Positions 17,189-25,626 of a stretch of DNA of 64,000 nucleotides are shown piece after piece (positions within the stretch are counted from its first letter, which is position 1; each line of letters starts with the position of its first letter). Under the pieces are notes generated by a model, which was given only the letters and a program-made list of their open reading frames with translations, was not told the DNA's origin and searched no databases. The translations under genes and the position numbers were made by a program. The stretch is from Candidatus Thorarchaeota archaeon (lineage in GTDB: Archaea; Asgardarchaeota; Thorarchaeia; Thorarchaeales; Thorarchaeaceae), in assembly GCA_004524445.1 (NCBI GenBank), contig SDNP01000009.1, positions 1 through 64,000 on the forward strand. Direction: 5' to 3'.

Positions 17189-17883
17189 ATTCAGGCGCAG
17201 CTATCGTTTTCACATAACCGGGGTTTGGGATGGGTTCCTATTTGCAGGATTAGTATGTTAAGTGAGCTGGAATCTCTTCACCATATGTAGACAACGTATA
17301 CTGATGTCGGAATATTGACATTCTTGGGAACTTTTGCACACCTGCTGCTTTATTTGAGCCAGAATCTCACTTTCTGCAAAACGAGGAATATTCATATATC
17401 TATAGAATAATTCTCCGCTTACCTGAAGTATGGGTGTACAATATCCCCCTCCAGAGGCTCAAAATGATACGCTTGTTAACGCGGTCCCATTTCCGTCATT
17501 GTTTAATGATGGACGAAGCCTTTGGAATACCAGCAGATTCTGTTGGTGAGGTCCCCGTAGATGTGAGGTTCTATTCTCACAAATTCGCACAATTTTTTGT
17601 ACACTTGTGCTGACGGTGTCCACGGATGCGGAAGGGGTATGCTTCGGCAGCCCATTCCGTTTCCAACTTTCTGACAGTCTGTTTTTTTTGGATTAGTCTC
17701 CTCTGCTGGAACAATGTCATCAATTTCTGAGTGGGGCTTTGCGGGACACGGGAATTCATCGCAGCAAGAACAAAATAGATGTCTGGTAAGGCTATAATAC
17801 AATAGACCATATCTGGGAAGTTATATTATTAGTGAAGATTGGAAAATGTGGCGATAGCGAAGATACCTCTCTGGTGATCACGG
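17189..17883. other. 695-base gap without a convincing gene
   Basis: No frame gives a protein I can support. The longest open frames (minus 17503-17802, 99 residues; minus 17577-17810, 77 residues) overlap each other, are rich in Cys, His and Pro, and show no family pattern. A/T-rich patches at about 17392-17412 and 17821-17835 could be promoter elements, the latter for the GTPase gene at 17884. This is unusually long for such a compact stretch and could hold a decayed gene or an RNA gene. Confidence 0.5.
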
Positions 17884-19812
17884 ATGATTCATAACACATT
17901 CCTCATGAGAATCTCTAGTAAGGAGATATTGGCCTCTAGTCAATACTGGCCAGTAGAGGTTACAGCTGAAAGCCTAGAGGAATTCATAGAAACAAGAGAA
18001 GAGCTTCGAAGTGATGATATTTCTCTAGCCAATTTGCCCCTGAGTATTGATGACGACAAATTCGTTGGCGCAGACGTTGTAAAGGATCTTGTTTTGATAT
18101 TCGTGAGCGATGTGGGTGAACAGGAACACACACTAATCGAGCATCTAGACTCCGCTGCAAAGATACTCAAGAGTCGCATTCAGCGTGATGGGCTTGAATA
18201 TGTTATAGACCACTATGAGTCTTTGATTGAGGACTCTATTACTACAAGGCTCAAGATTGCTCTAGTTGGAGAGGGCGGTACCGGTAAGACGACGACTCTC
18301 CATTTGTTATTGGGCGATACCCCGCCTCTCCAATATGTACCTACTATTGCCCTTAATCTTGAAACTGTTGAGAATATCAGATTTGGGAATTATTCGCTGG
18401 TTCTATGGGATTTCGCGGGGCAGGAGCGATTTAGAAACCTATGGCGGTTCTATTTCCATGGTGCGGATGTAATCTTCTTAGTGTGTGATTCCACACTTCG
18501 GAATGTCATTATCAGCAAAGACATTCTCAAGCTCATCAAACGTGATGCTCCTAAGGTACCTGTCTTTGCTTTGGCAAACAAACAGGATAAACCCAATGCC
18601 ATGAAGCCCGAGGTAGTTCAGAAAATTCTCGGTGTACCAACCTATCCAATGGTAGCAATTGATAAAAGCCGGCGGGATGAAATGCTTAGAATTCTAATGA
18701 ATGCTGCAGCACAATATGTGGGAGTTGCTCTTCCTGATTTGCCCCCTCAAGAATTACTCAGATTCACTGATGAAGCCACTGAGAGCGCAGCTGAAGCAAT
18801 CGAGAAGGGAGAACTATATGAAGAGGACGATGGATACGAAGAGATGGAAATTATCGAAGAGGTCTATATGGATGAAGAGGGGCATATTGTTGAGGCTACA
18901 GATGATTATGTGGTAGTAGAAGAGGTAGTCGAAGTAGTCGAGGATGAAGAAGTCGCTGAGCCAGAGGCAGTTGCCCAAGAAGCAACCGTTGAGTCACCCA
19001 AGGCAATGGTGGATGAGGAGTGGGCAGTTGAAACAACCTCACAAGGAGGAGATCGATCAGAAGAGATAATGATAGAAGCTGCGGAACCAGATGAGATTGC
19101 CTTAGAAGTGGAGGCGGTAGAAGAACAAGAAGAGGAATGGGAAATCGAACCCATATCAATCGAGGCACCTATGCCCAAGCAGATACCTGTTGAGACTCTG
19201 GAATCAGAGGAGATTGTGACCGAAGAAACGGAAGCAGAATGGGAGATAGAACCTGCACCAAGTGAGGAAGGCCCGCCGGCAAGGATCTCTGTTGAAGTCA
19301 GCGAACCTGAGGCGACTGATTTAGAGGCTGAAAAATCTCTTGGCATGCCATCTTTTGAGCAGGAAGAGAGAGAAGCAATACCAGCTGATTCTGATACATC
19401 CGTTCTGGCTGAAGAAGCGTTAGGCAGCGATGAAGATGGTCTCGAAACCACTGATAAGGAGGACGAGATGATAGATGGAAGTCAGATGGCTAGAGAACTA
19501 ATCTCCGAAGCTCTGGGTGCTGATGATATTGTGAGTGAGGAGATAGAACGCGCTTCGAAGGAGGATCTCGATACAGCACTTGAGGCTTTTTCAAGTGATG
19601 AAGTGCTTCCCCCTGATGAGGAATCTGAAACCGATAGTGAGGTGGATGATGAAGCAATCAGGGAGATTTACGGCATCCTAGGATCCGAGGAAGAGGATTT
19701 GGCGCATGTAACCGAAACTGAAGAAGATGAGGATGAGGAAGCAGATATCGATGAGCAATTGGCTGAACTTGATGAAATGTTCACAATGTTAGACTTTGAA
19801 TCTTCTGAATAA
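17884..19812 (+). CDS. Arf-like GTPase with longin-like N-terminus and long acidic repeat tail
   Basis: 642 residues in three parts. Residues 1-120 have a longin-like alpha/beta pattern (LVLIFVSDVGEQEHTLIEHL, AAKILKSRIQRDGL). Residues 123-280 are an Arf/Sar-like GTPase: G1 GEGGTGKTT (129-137), PTI (153-155), G3 WDFAGQERFRN (175-185), G4 NKQD (232-235). From about 295 to the end is a low-complexity, Glu/Asp-rich tail with three degenerate repeats keyed by EEW (tryptophan codons at 19021, 19138 and 19240). The last 50 residues look helical (REIYGILGSEEEDLA, DEQLAELDEMFTML) and could be a binding motif. There is no myristoylation or CAAX signal. Confidence 0.85.
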   Translation: MIHNTFLMRISSKEILASSQYWPVEVTAESLEEFIETREELRSDDISLANLPLSIDDDKFVGADVVKDLVLIFVSDVGEQEHTLIEHLDSAAKILKSRIQRDGLEYVIDHYESLIEDSITTRLKIALVGEGGTGKTTTLHLLLGDTPPLQYVPTIALNLETVENIRFGNYSLVLWDFAGQERFRNLWRFYFHGADVIFLVCDSTLRNVIISKDILKLIKRDAPKVPVFALANKQDKPNAMKPEVVQKILGVPTYPMVAIDKSRRDEMLRILMNAAAQYVGVALPDLPPQELLRFTDEATESAAEAIEKGELYEEDDGYEEMEIIEEVYMDEEGHIVEATDDYVVVEEVVEVVEDEEVAEPEAVAQEATVESPKAMVDEEWAVETTSQGGDRSEEIMIEAAEPDEIALEVEAVEEQEEEWEIEPISIEAPMPKQIPVETLESEEIVTEETEAEWEIEPAPSEEGPPARISVEVSEPEATDLEAEKSLGMPSFEQEEREAIPADSDTSVLAEEALGSDEDGLETTDKEDEMIDGSQMARELISEALGADDIVSEEIERASKEDLDTALEAFSSDEVLPPDEESETDSEVDDEAIREIYGILGSEEEDLAHVTETEEDEDEEADIDEQLAELDEMFTMLDFESSE

Positions 19813-19879
19813 ATAAGTCCGCTAACATACAACTCATTATTGTCACTTCGTAAGACTGATTTACATATGAATTCTGAAT

Positions 19880-20260
19880 ATGCTTGAGAGGTTCCCATAT
19901 TTGAAAATTAGTGACGTGGAAATTGGAGAAGATGTTCCGGAACTTGCTGTCAGAGTAATGAAAGTCGGGCATCCACGAATAATTCGTACTCGAACTGGAA
20001 AAAAGACCCAATTGACTGAGGTTCTCTTGGGTGACGAAACAGGGACAACGATTTTGACGCTGTGGGGATTTCGAGAAGCTGAAGATTTGGCAGCAGGCAA
20101 GATCATCAAAATCACAGATGGGTGGGCGAAGGAATGGCAAGGCAAGATGCAGTTGACGTTAGGGAGATCGGGTAAGATGGAAGAGGTCCCTGATGATGGT
20201 ACTATCCCCTCCACAAGAGAAATAATAGAAGAGAACAAAGAGGACAAACACATTAAGTAG
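19880..20260 (+). CDS. Single OB-fold RPA/SSB-like protein
   Basis: 126 residues. The pattern VPELAVRVMKVGHPRIIRTR, LTEVLLGDETGTTILTLWGF and AGKIIKITDGWAKEWQGKMQ is that of an archaeal RPA-type OB fold: strand pairs, the GDETG turn, TLW, then the Gly-rich loop and a final strand LTLGRSGKM. Such proteins bind single-stranded DNA or RNA. It has only one OB fold and no zinc finger, so it is smaller than RPA41-type proteins. It ends one base before the next frame opens and is close to the nucleotide hydrolase gene. Confidence 0.8.
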   Translation: MLERFPYLKISDVEIGEDVPELAVRVMKVGHPRIIRTRTGKKTQLTEVLLGDETGTTILTLWGFREAEDLAAGKIIKITDGWAKEWQGKMQLTLGRSGKMEEVPDDGTIPSTREIIEENKEDKHIK

Positions 20261-20285
20261 TGTGCTTTTCTCATCTGTGATCAAT

Positions 20286-20771
20286 ATGGTGCAAGTATAC
20301 CTCTCAGGACCCATAATCCATGAAGGTCTTCGTAAAGACGACTTCTATAAAAGTGTGATAGAGCATCTCGAAAAAAGAGGAATTGATGTTTTTGCGCCTC
20401 AATTCATGGCTTCTACTGATGCAAAACATATCTATGAACGAGATGTAGAACAGGTCAAAAAGTCTGATCTGCTAGTTGCAGAGGTTTCAAGCCCTTCATT
20501 AGGGGTTGGCATGGAATTGATGCTAGCCATAGAACTGGGGAAACCAGTATTGATATTCAGACATCGAGAGTCAGAAAGACTATCACGAATGGTGTTTGGA
20601 GCGACAGGCAAGGTGCTATTCGAATATAGTACTCTGGGTGAAGTCGAAGACATGCTTTCGCAGATTCGTATCGAAGAATTAACTCTCCACCAGTGTACTC
20701 AATGCGACTCTCACGTTGCTGAAGTTCAATCTCGCGGATATAGATGCGTATTCTGTGGTTCAATCAATTAG
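20286..20771 (+). CDS. Nucleoside 2-deoxyribosyltransferase-fold protein with zinc ribbon
   Basis: 161 residues from ATG 20286 (a GTG at 20262 is in frame). The fold is that of deoxyribosyltransferases and the deoxynucleoside 5'-monophosphate N-glycosidase RCL: YLSGPI at the start, ERDVEQVKKSDLLVAEVSSP with the conserved Asp, and SLGVGMELMLAIELGKPVLI with the catalytic Glu in GxGxELG-like context. A C-terminal CxxC...CxxC zinc ribbon (CTQCDSHVAEVQSRGYRCVF) is an extra. The likely role is nucleotide clean-up; the exact substrate is unknown. Confidence 0.75.
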   Translation: MVQVYLSGPIIHEGLRKDDFYKSVIEHLEKRGIDVFAPQFMASTDAKHIYERDVEQVKKSDLLVAEVSSPSLGVGMELMLAIELGKPVLIFRHRESERLSRMVFGATGKVLFEYSTLGEVEDMLSQIRIEELTLHQCTQCDSHVAEVQSRGYRCVFCGSIN

Positions 20772-20775
20772 GGGT

Positions 20776-21708
20776 ATGGGTCATTTGCAGAACGGATTAA
20801 GAATTGTTGAAGAAGGTCAAGAGCTCAAAGTCATTCTTCTTCTGATTCTCTCAGTTACTATGGTTTCGTCTGCAAGTATACTAATCCGTTATAGTGCATC
20901 TCATCCTCTAGCAATAGTTTTCTGGCGTACACTATATGGATCGATTGTTATGGCCCTAATTGGACTATTTCGAGGTGATACGGGAAAAGTGAAAGAATCA
21001 CAAGCCGTATCCAATTGGCCTTGGCTAGTGCTCATTGGAGTAGTTCTTTCGCTGCACTTTTCTACTTGGTTCACATCCCTATTTCTCACAACTGTTGCAG
21101 CAAGTGTTGTGTTGGTCAACACATCGCCTATATTTACCGCTATATTTTCAACAATTGTTCTGGGCGAATCTCTTAGGAGAAAATCTTGGGCTGGAGTTGT
21201 AATTGCGGTTGCAGGTGCAGTACTATTGGCCTGGAATGACCTCATGACTGTGGGCGCAGGAGCCCTGTTGGGCGACCTTCTCGCACTATCGGGAGCCCTT
21301 TTTTTGGCAATTTATTTTATTGGAGGTAGGCGCTTTGCAAAGGGCATTCCTATAACTGTCTATACAACGATTGTGTACTTGACAGCTGCCGTGGTCACCC
21401 TTGTTGTATGCTTGGCTCTTCAGATTAATGTACTAATATTCAATCCAACTGAGGTTTTGATTTTCCTCGCCTTGGCAATCTTTCCCACTGCGCTCGGCCA
21501 CTCAGTGAATAATTATCTCTTGACGCTTGTTCCCGCCTATGTCGTATCATCTGCAGTCATCGCTGAGCCAGTTGGCGCTACTTTGCTCGCTGTAGTATTT
21601 CTAGGCGAGATTCCAACAGCCTTTACATTTCTTGGATTTGCAATAATCCTAATTGGCGTGTCACTTGTTTTGGTGGATATTGCTCGGGAACGCGAAGAGC
21701 CTTCCTAG
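20776..21708 (+). CDS. DMT-family (EamA) transporter
   Basis: 310 residues with ten predicted membrane helices arranged as two EamA repeats. Typical phrases are SILIRYSASHPLAIVFWRTL (first repeat) and GALFLAIYFIGGRRFAKGIP (second), with VLGESLRRKSWAGVVIAVAG and FLGEIPTAFTFLGFAIILIG closing the repeats. The start is set at ATG 20776, four bases after the preceding stop; the frame is open further upstream but would overlap that gene. Substrates of this family range from amino acids to metabolites and cannot be told here. Its TAG stop shares bases with the RtcB stop on the other strand (CTAG). Confidence 0.88.
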   Translation: MGHLQNGLRIVEEGQELKVILLLILSVTMVSSASILIRYSASHPLAIVFWRTLYGSIVMALIGLFRGDTGKVKESQAVSNWPWLVLIGVVLSLHFSTWFTSLFLTTVAASVVLVNTSPIFTAIFSTIVLGESLRRKSWAGVVIAVAGAVLLAWNDLMTVGAGALLGDLLALSGALFLAIYFIGGRRFAKGIPITVYTTIVYLTAAVVTLVVCLALQINVLIFNPTEVLIFLALAIFPTALGHSVNNYLLTLVPAYVVSSAVIAEPVGATLLAVVFLGEIPTAFTFLGFAIILIGVSLVLVDIAREREEPS

Positions 21709-23219
21709 CCTTTGATTACTCCTAGTGGTCTCAATCTAACAGCATTTGTAGCGATGCCCACTGCGTCCGAAACCCGTACAACTTCGTCAACATCCTTGTA
21801 AGCTCCTGGGGCTTCTTCTGCAATGACAACGCCCTTCGTTGCCTTTACAATGATTCCTCGTTTCTCCAAGTCTGTCTGTACATCTCGACCGTAGAAATCT
21901 TTCTTTGCTTGAGTGCGGCTCATTACCCTTCCAGCTCCATGAGCAGTTGATCCAAAAGTAAGCTCCATACCTCTCTGATCTCCTACTAAGATGTATGAGG
22001 CAGTTCCCATGGTTCCTGGTATGATGACAGGTTGACCAATTTTCTTGTATGCGGCTGGTGTTTCAGGATGTCCTGGTGGAAATGCTCGAGTAGCCCCTTT
22101 TCTGTGCACGACAACTTTTCTTCGTTTTCCATCTATATCATGATGTTCTACTTTGCCCATATTGTGTGCTATGTCATAAATCAGATTCATATCCAGGTCC
22201 CGAGAGCTTTCACCAATGACTCGTGCAAAGGACTCCCGTGCCCAATGGAGCATGGACTGTCTATTTGCAAAGGCGTAATTTGCCGCAGCACTCATTGCCT
22301 TCAGATAATCCTGACCTTCTGGCGAAGTGATAGGCGCACTACAAAGCTGCTTGTCCGGAACCTCAATATTGTACCTCTTCATGGCCTTGTTCATTATTTT
22401 GATATAGTCGCTGCACACTTGGTGCCCAAATCCACGGGACCCACTGTGAATCATTATGGTGACTTGTCCCTCTCTTGTTATCCCCATTGCTTTAGCAGCT
22501 TCCTCGTTGTAGATTTTGTCAACTGCCTGAATCTCTAGGAAATGGTTTCCTGAGCCGAGGGTGCCAACTTGAGATAGCCCTCGTTTCTTGGCTTGATTTG
22601 AAACTTTAGTGGGGTCTGCAAGGTCAATCCTCCCATTTGCTTCCTGGTGCTCAAGATCATCCTCCCATCCATATCCATTCTCAACAGCCCATTTTGCGCC
22701 GCCTGTTAAGACCGCATCCAGTTCACGGTTGTTGTTCAATCTGATATTTCCTTTTCTTCCGATTCCTGTTGGAACTTCATCAAATAGGGTGTCAATCAGC
22801 TGTCGAAGCTTGGGTCTTACATCACTCTCATCAAGTGATGTTCTCATTACTCTTACACCGCAGTTAATATCGTAGCCGACTCCCCCAGGTGAGATAACGC
22901 CATCTTCGTAATCAACAGCAGCTACACCACCTATCGGAAAACCATACCCTTGGTGCCCATCTGGTAGAACAATACTCTTCTTGTATATTCCGGGAAGACT
23001 TGCTGTGTTCACGGCTTGAGTTAAAGTCTTGTCACCCTTAATTTTTTCCAGCAATTTGGGTGAGGCATAGATTCGAACCGGTACTCGCATCCAGGGTTTG
23101 GTGTCCTTGGGAATCTCGTAAATATAATTATCAATCTTATTAATTTGCAACAGTAGCCTCTCCGGGTTGTAATCATTGTTAACTACGTTATACGCGCTAT
23201 AAGGATTTTGAAGTGTCAC
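21705..23219 (-). CDS. rtcB: RtcB RNA-splicing ligase
   Basis: 504 residues. Joins tRNA exon halves after intron removal using GTP and Mn, through a histidine-GMP intermediate. Diagnostic stretches are VLPDGHQGYGFPIGGVAAVD, GGVGYDINCGVRVMRT (metal-binding Asp and Cys), GSGNHFLEIQ, IHSGSRGFGHQ and STAHGAGRVMSR, which carries the guanylated His near residue 427. No intein is present. The intron in the tRNA-Gln of this window is the type of substrate this enzyme serves. It converges on the DMT transporter gene and diverges from selD. Confidence 0.96.
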   Translation of the reverse strand: MTLQNPYSAYNVVNNDYNPERLLLQINKIDNYIYEIPKDTKPWMRVPVRIYASPKLLEKIKGDKTLTQAVNTASLPGIYKKSIVLPDGHQGYGFPIGGVAAVDYEDGVISPGGVGYDINCGVRVMRTSLDESDVRPKLRQLIDTLFDEVPTGIGRKGNIRLNNNRELDAVLTGGAKWAVENGYGWEDDLEHQEANGRIDLADPTKVSNQAKKRGLSQVGTLGSGNHFLEIQAVDKIYNEEAAKAMGITREGQVTIMIHSGSRGFGHQVCSDYIKIMNKAMKRYNIEVPDKQLCSAPITSPEGQDYLKAMSAAANYAFANRQSMLHWARESFARVIGESSRDLDMNLIYDIAHNMGKVEHHDIDGKRRKVVVHRKGATRAFPPGHPETPAAYKKIGQPVIIPGTMGTASYILVGDQRGMELTFGSTAHGAGRVMSRTQAKKDFYGRDVQTDLEKRGIIVKATKGVVIAEEAPGAYKDVDEVVRVSDAVGIATNAVRLRPLGVIKG

Positions 23220-23299
23220 CCAGTTAAAATATCGAAATTCTATTAATGGGGTTATGACCCATCATAACAGGGACTACTCCCAAAGAATAATGGAGGTTG

Positions 23300-24343
23300 A
23301 TGTATCAAGTGCCAGAGATGCGATTGACTGCAATGGTTACAACTCATGGATGAAGCTGTAAGATCAAGAAGACGGATTTGACAGCACTACTGCAGAAGGC
23401 CGGGCTTCTTCCGCTTAATGCGTCATGTAGTGACTTGCTTGGCGATGATGCCGTTGTCAAGATTGCAGCCGATGATATTGCTCTTGTTGAGAATGTGGAT
23501 GTATTTACTCCAATAATCGACGACCCCTTTACACAGGGAGAAATCGTAGCATGCAATGCTACCAACGATGTATTCGCTATGGGTGTTGAAAGGATATTGT
23601 CCCTTCAAGCTTTCTTGGCATATCCAGCAGAGATGTCTGATGATATCGCTGTGGGTGTGCTTAAGGGGATGAGCCACTTCATGAGAAACCTCGGCTCGGA
23701 TGTAACAGGTGGTCAGACAATCACCAATCCTTGTCCCGTCTTTGGTGGTATCTGCATTGGTGTAGCACATCCTGATGATGTCATATACTCTTCAGGTGCA
23801 CGACCCGGGGATGCTGTGCTTCTAACAAAACCTCTGGGCATTCAATCTGCCATGAGGTCATATCGAGACCTCAAAGATGAGAAGCGTGATGCACTATTAG
23901 AGAGGTTCACTGAACAAGAGCTTGAAACAATGCAGGATATTGCCATTCGCATAATGACTCAAAGCAATCTTGAGGTTGCGAAGGCAATGCAACACGTTGG
24001 TGCTCATGCTGCCACCGACATAACGGGATTCGGTCTTCTCGGACACGCCGAGAATGTTTCATCTCTCAGTGGAGTAGATATCGTATTCGAATCTCTTCCA
24101 GTGATCCATGGTATTCTGCCATTGGCTGAATACTTTGGTCATAAGGTATCTACCGGATTCGCTGCAGAAACTGCTGGTGGAATGCTAGTCTTTCTCGACC
24201 CCGAAAAAGTAGAGGCCTTCTCTTCTTTACTGCAGGAGTCGAGACTCCCTTGTTGGTCTGTTGGATATGTTTCTGAATCCATGAATACGCCCTCGTCAAG
24301 ACTGGCGGAGGACGTGCAGTTTATTGAGACTGAGTTCCCATGA
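23300..24343 (+). CDS. selD: Selenide, water dikinase (SelD) with in-frame UGA selenocysteine
   Basis: Makes selenophosphate from selenide and ATP. The frame must be read through TGA at 23351-23353: upstream codons give MRLTAMVTTHG, then UGA, then SCKIKKTDLTALLQKAG. In SelD the catalytic Cys/Sec sits in exactly this context (HGxGC/U-x-C-K), so the UGA is at the active site and the next Cys and Lys are conserved. Downstream family blocks: LLGDDAVV, VENVDVFTPIIDDPFTQGEI, NATNDVFAMG, GGQTITNPCPVFGG and ATDITGFGLLGHAENV. A GGAGG site (23292-23296) precedes ATG 23300; GTG 23309 and ATG 23318 are alternatives. Read-through gives 347 residues. A caller that ignores Sec would start at TTG 23378 and lose the active site. 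Confidence 0.9.
23351..23353 (+). other. UGA recoded as selenocysteine in selD
   Basis: The only stop codon between the start and TAG/TGA end of the selD frame. It is preceded by ACT CAT GGA (Thr-His-Gly) and followed by AGC TGT AAG ATC (Ser-Cys-Lys-Ile), the SelD active-site context. In selenophosphate synthetases this position is Cys or Sec. Confidence 0.88.
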
Positions 24344-24374
24344 TGTTATCAAAAACCAGAATGGAGTGATAACG

Positions 24375-24403
24375 GAGGAGGGCCGTAGCAAACGGCCAGT
24401 CTC
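24375..24403 (+). ncRNA. Candidate SECIS-type stem-loop in the selD 3' UTR
   Basis: Begins 31 bases after the selD stop. A perfect 6-bp stem, GGCCGT (24381-24386) with ACGGCC (24392-24397), carries a five-base loop AGCAA. Below it is a purine-rich internal loop (GAG on one side, AGT on the other), then GAG/CTC pairs. An adjacent hairpin pairs GTTATC (24345-24350) with GATAAC (24368-24373). Archaeal SECIS elements lie in the 3' UTR and have a GC-rich stem over an asymmetric purine loop, so this is the best local candidate. The match to the known GAA/A consensus is not exact. It could instead be a terminator, though no T-run directly follows. Confidence 0.4.
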
Positions 24404-24451
24404 ATTCTTTCATAAGAAAAAAAGCAATGTTTTCTTGTCAACGACAATCTT

Positions 24452-24649
24452 TCATTCGAGCAGATGATTGAGCTTGGTGAACAGCTCGTCAATTCCCTTA
24501 AGAGGTTCCAAATCTAACTCTGGGGGAATGAATTTGCGTAGCTCAGTTACCTCTGCCTCTTCTATGTCATGGAAGAGCCAAAACTCCCTTGTTGTGACTT
24601 CTTTTGTTTGGGACACTGTTGAATATCTCCGACGAGATAGTATGCTCAT
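24452..24649 (-). CDS. Small hypothetical protein
   Basis: 65 residues: a basic, unstructured start (SILSRRRYSTVSQTKEVTTR) and an acidic helical remainder (EFWLFHDIEEAEVTELRKFI, PPELDLEPLKGIDELFTKLN). It faces selD tail to tail. There is no recognised family or motif. Residue use looks protein-like, but support for translation is limited to that. Confidence 0.4.
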   Translation of the reverse strand: MSILSRRRYSTVSQTKEVTTREFWLFHDIEEAEVTELRKFIPPELDLEPLKGIDELFTKLNHLLE

Positions 24650-24869
24650 TTGGAGTTATTAATTAATCGGTAAAGTTCGTCATTCGACGAATCACTAGAG
24701 TATTTTCGTCATTAGATGATGTATGGACCGTAGCGAAATGCATTGTAAATAGGCAAACAATTTATCACTTAATTATGCAATCAGTGGCATACATACAAGA
24801 GAAGAATCTCGAGTGTCCTATTTTCGAGCATTCTTCCATGGTCGAATCTACAGGAAGAGAGATAGTCAG

Positions 24870-25571
24870 ATGAAGATAGTAGTAACAGGTCCCTATGAAT
24901 CTGGAAAGAGCTTGATGATTCATCACATTACTGATGGTGCTTGCATCAATGTAGAACGACGTGGGACAACGATTGCTATGGATCATGGTGTTGCAAACGT
25001 CGATGGAATGAGTGTTTTCTTGTTTGGGACCCCTGGCCTTCTCAGATTTAGGACAATGCGGAAGATTCTGAGCTCGGGCGCTGATGGAATCATTTTCGTA
25101 GTAGACTCGGTTAATCCTGAATCGGATGCGCGGGCAAAGCTCTTCTTTAGAGAGATCGCCTTTTTCTTGCCTGGAGTTCCTTGCGTTGTAGCAGCAAACA
25201 AACAGGATCTGGATGAAGCACGACCTGTTGATAAATTACGAGAAAGCATGAGTTTCTTGGCTGGTCTTCCTGTAATTCCTGTTTCAGCAAAGACAGGGAA
25301 AAACGTTGAGGGTATGCTGCGAACGCTTCTTTACCTATCCATGATGCAATGGAGCTCCGTCCTTGGTAAAATCGCAGAGTATAGCGGAAACACTAAAGGA
25401 CTGGACAAAATTGTGAAGGATCTGAACATCGAGAGAGACCGTGCAGTTGGCCATCTACGGCGATTTGAGCTTCGAAAATTGCTGACTTTGCAGGTTGGTG
25501 ACGAACAATTTCATGTAAATGAAAATGTGAAGGCTCTTTTGGAGAATCCTGTGCTGATAATGCGTCGCTGA
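24870..25571 (+). CDS. COG2229-like GTPase with C-terminal helix-turn-helix domain
   Basis: 233 residues. G1 is GPYESGKS at the N-terminus, the G2 region is RRGTTIAMDHG, G3 is FLFGTPGLLRF in which the usual DxxG Asp is Gly, as I recall for the COG2229 predicted-GTPase family, G4 is NKQD and G5 VSAKTG. From about residue 165 a separate domain (YSGNTKGLDKIVKDLNIERD, then RAVGHLRRFELRKLLTLQVG) reads as a winged helix. ATG 24870 was chosen because the protein's P-loop strand MKIVVTG starts there, with GGAAGAGAG just upstream; the frame is open to 24813. Its partner or regulated process is unknown. Confidence 0.82.
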   Translation: MKIVVTGPYESGKSLMIHHITDGACINVERRGTTIAMDHGVANVDGMSVFLFGTPGLLRFRTMRKILSSGADGIIFVVDSVNPESDARAKLFFREIAFFLPGVPCVVAANKQDLDEARPVDKLRESMSFLAGLPVIPVSAKTGKNVEGMLRTLLYLSMMQWSSVLGKIAEYSGNTKGLDKIVKDLNIERDRAVGHLRRFELRKLLTLQVGDEQFHVNENVKALLENPVLIMRR

Positions 25572-25626
25572 ATCACAATCAGAAAGAATCAAAAGCAGCT
25601 TACACTTCACCCAATCTCACAGAAGA

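Noticed and set aside
17503..17802. 99-residue minus-strand open frame rich in Cys and His
   Set aside because: No ribosome site, composition unlike its neighbours, and another open frame overlaps it; no family pattern.
18896..19451. Long minus-strand open frames opposite the acidic GTPase tail
   Set aside because: They are shadows of the Glu/Asp-rich codons, giving Ser/Leu-rich nonsense without a start signal.
23378..24343. SelD starting at TTG 23378 with 321 residues
   Set aside because: It would lack the catalytic residue and Lys; the upstream frame through UGA restores the family N-terminus and has a ribosome site.
24780..24870. Extended 252-residue start at 24813 for the COG2229-like GTPase
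   Set aside because: The additional residues are not like the family; a P-loop strand and a purine-rich site favour ATG 24870.
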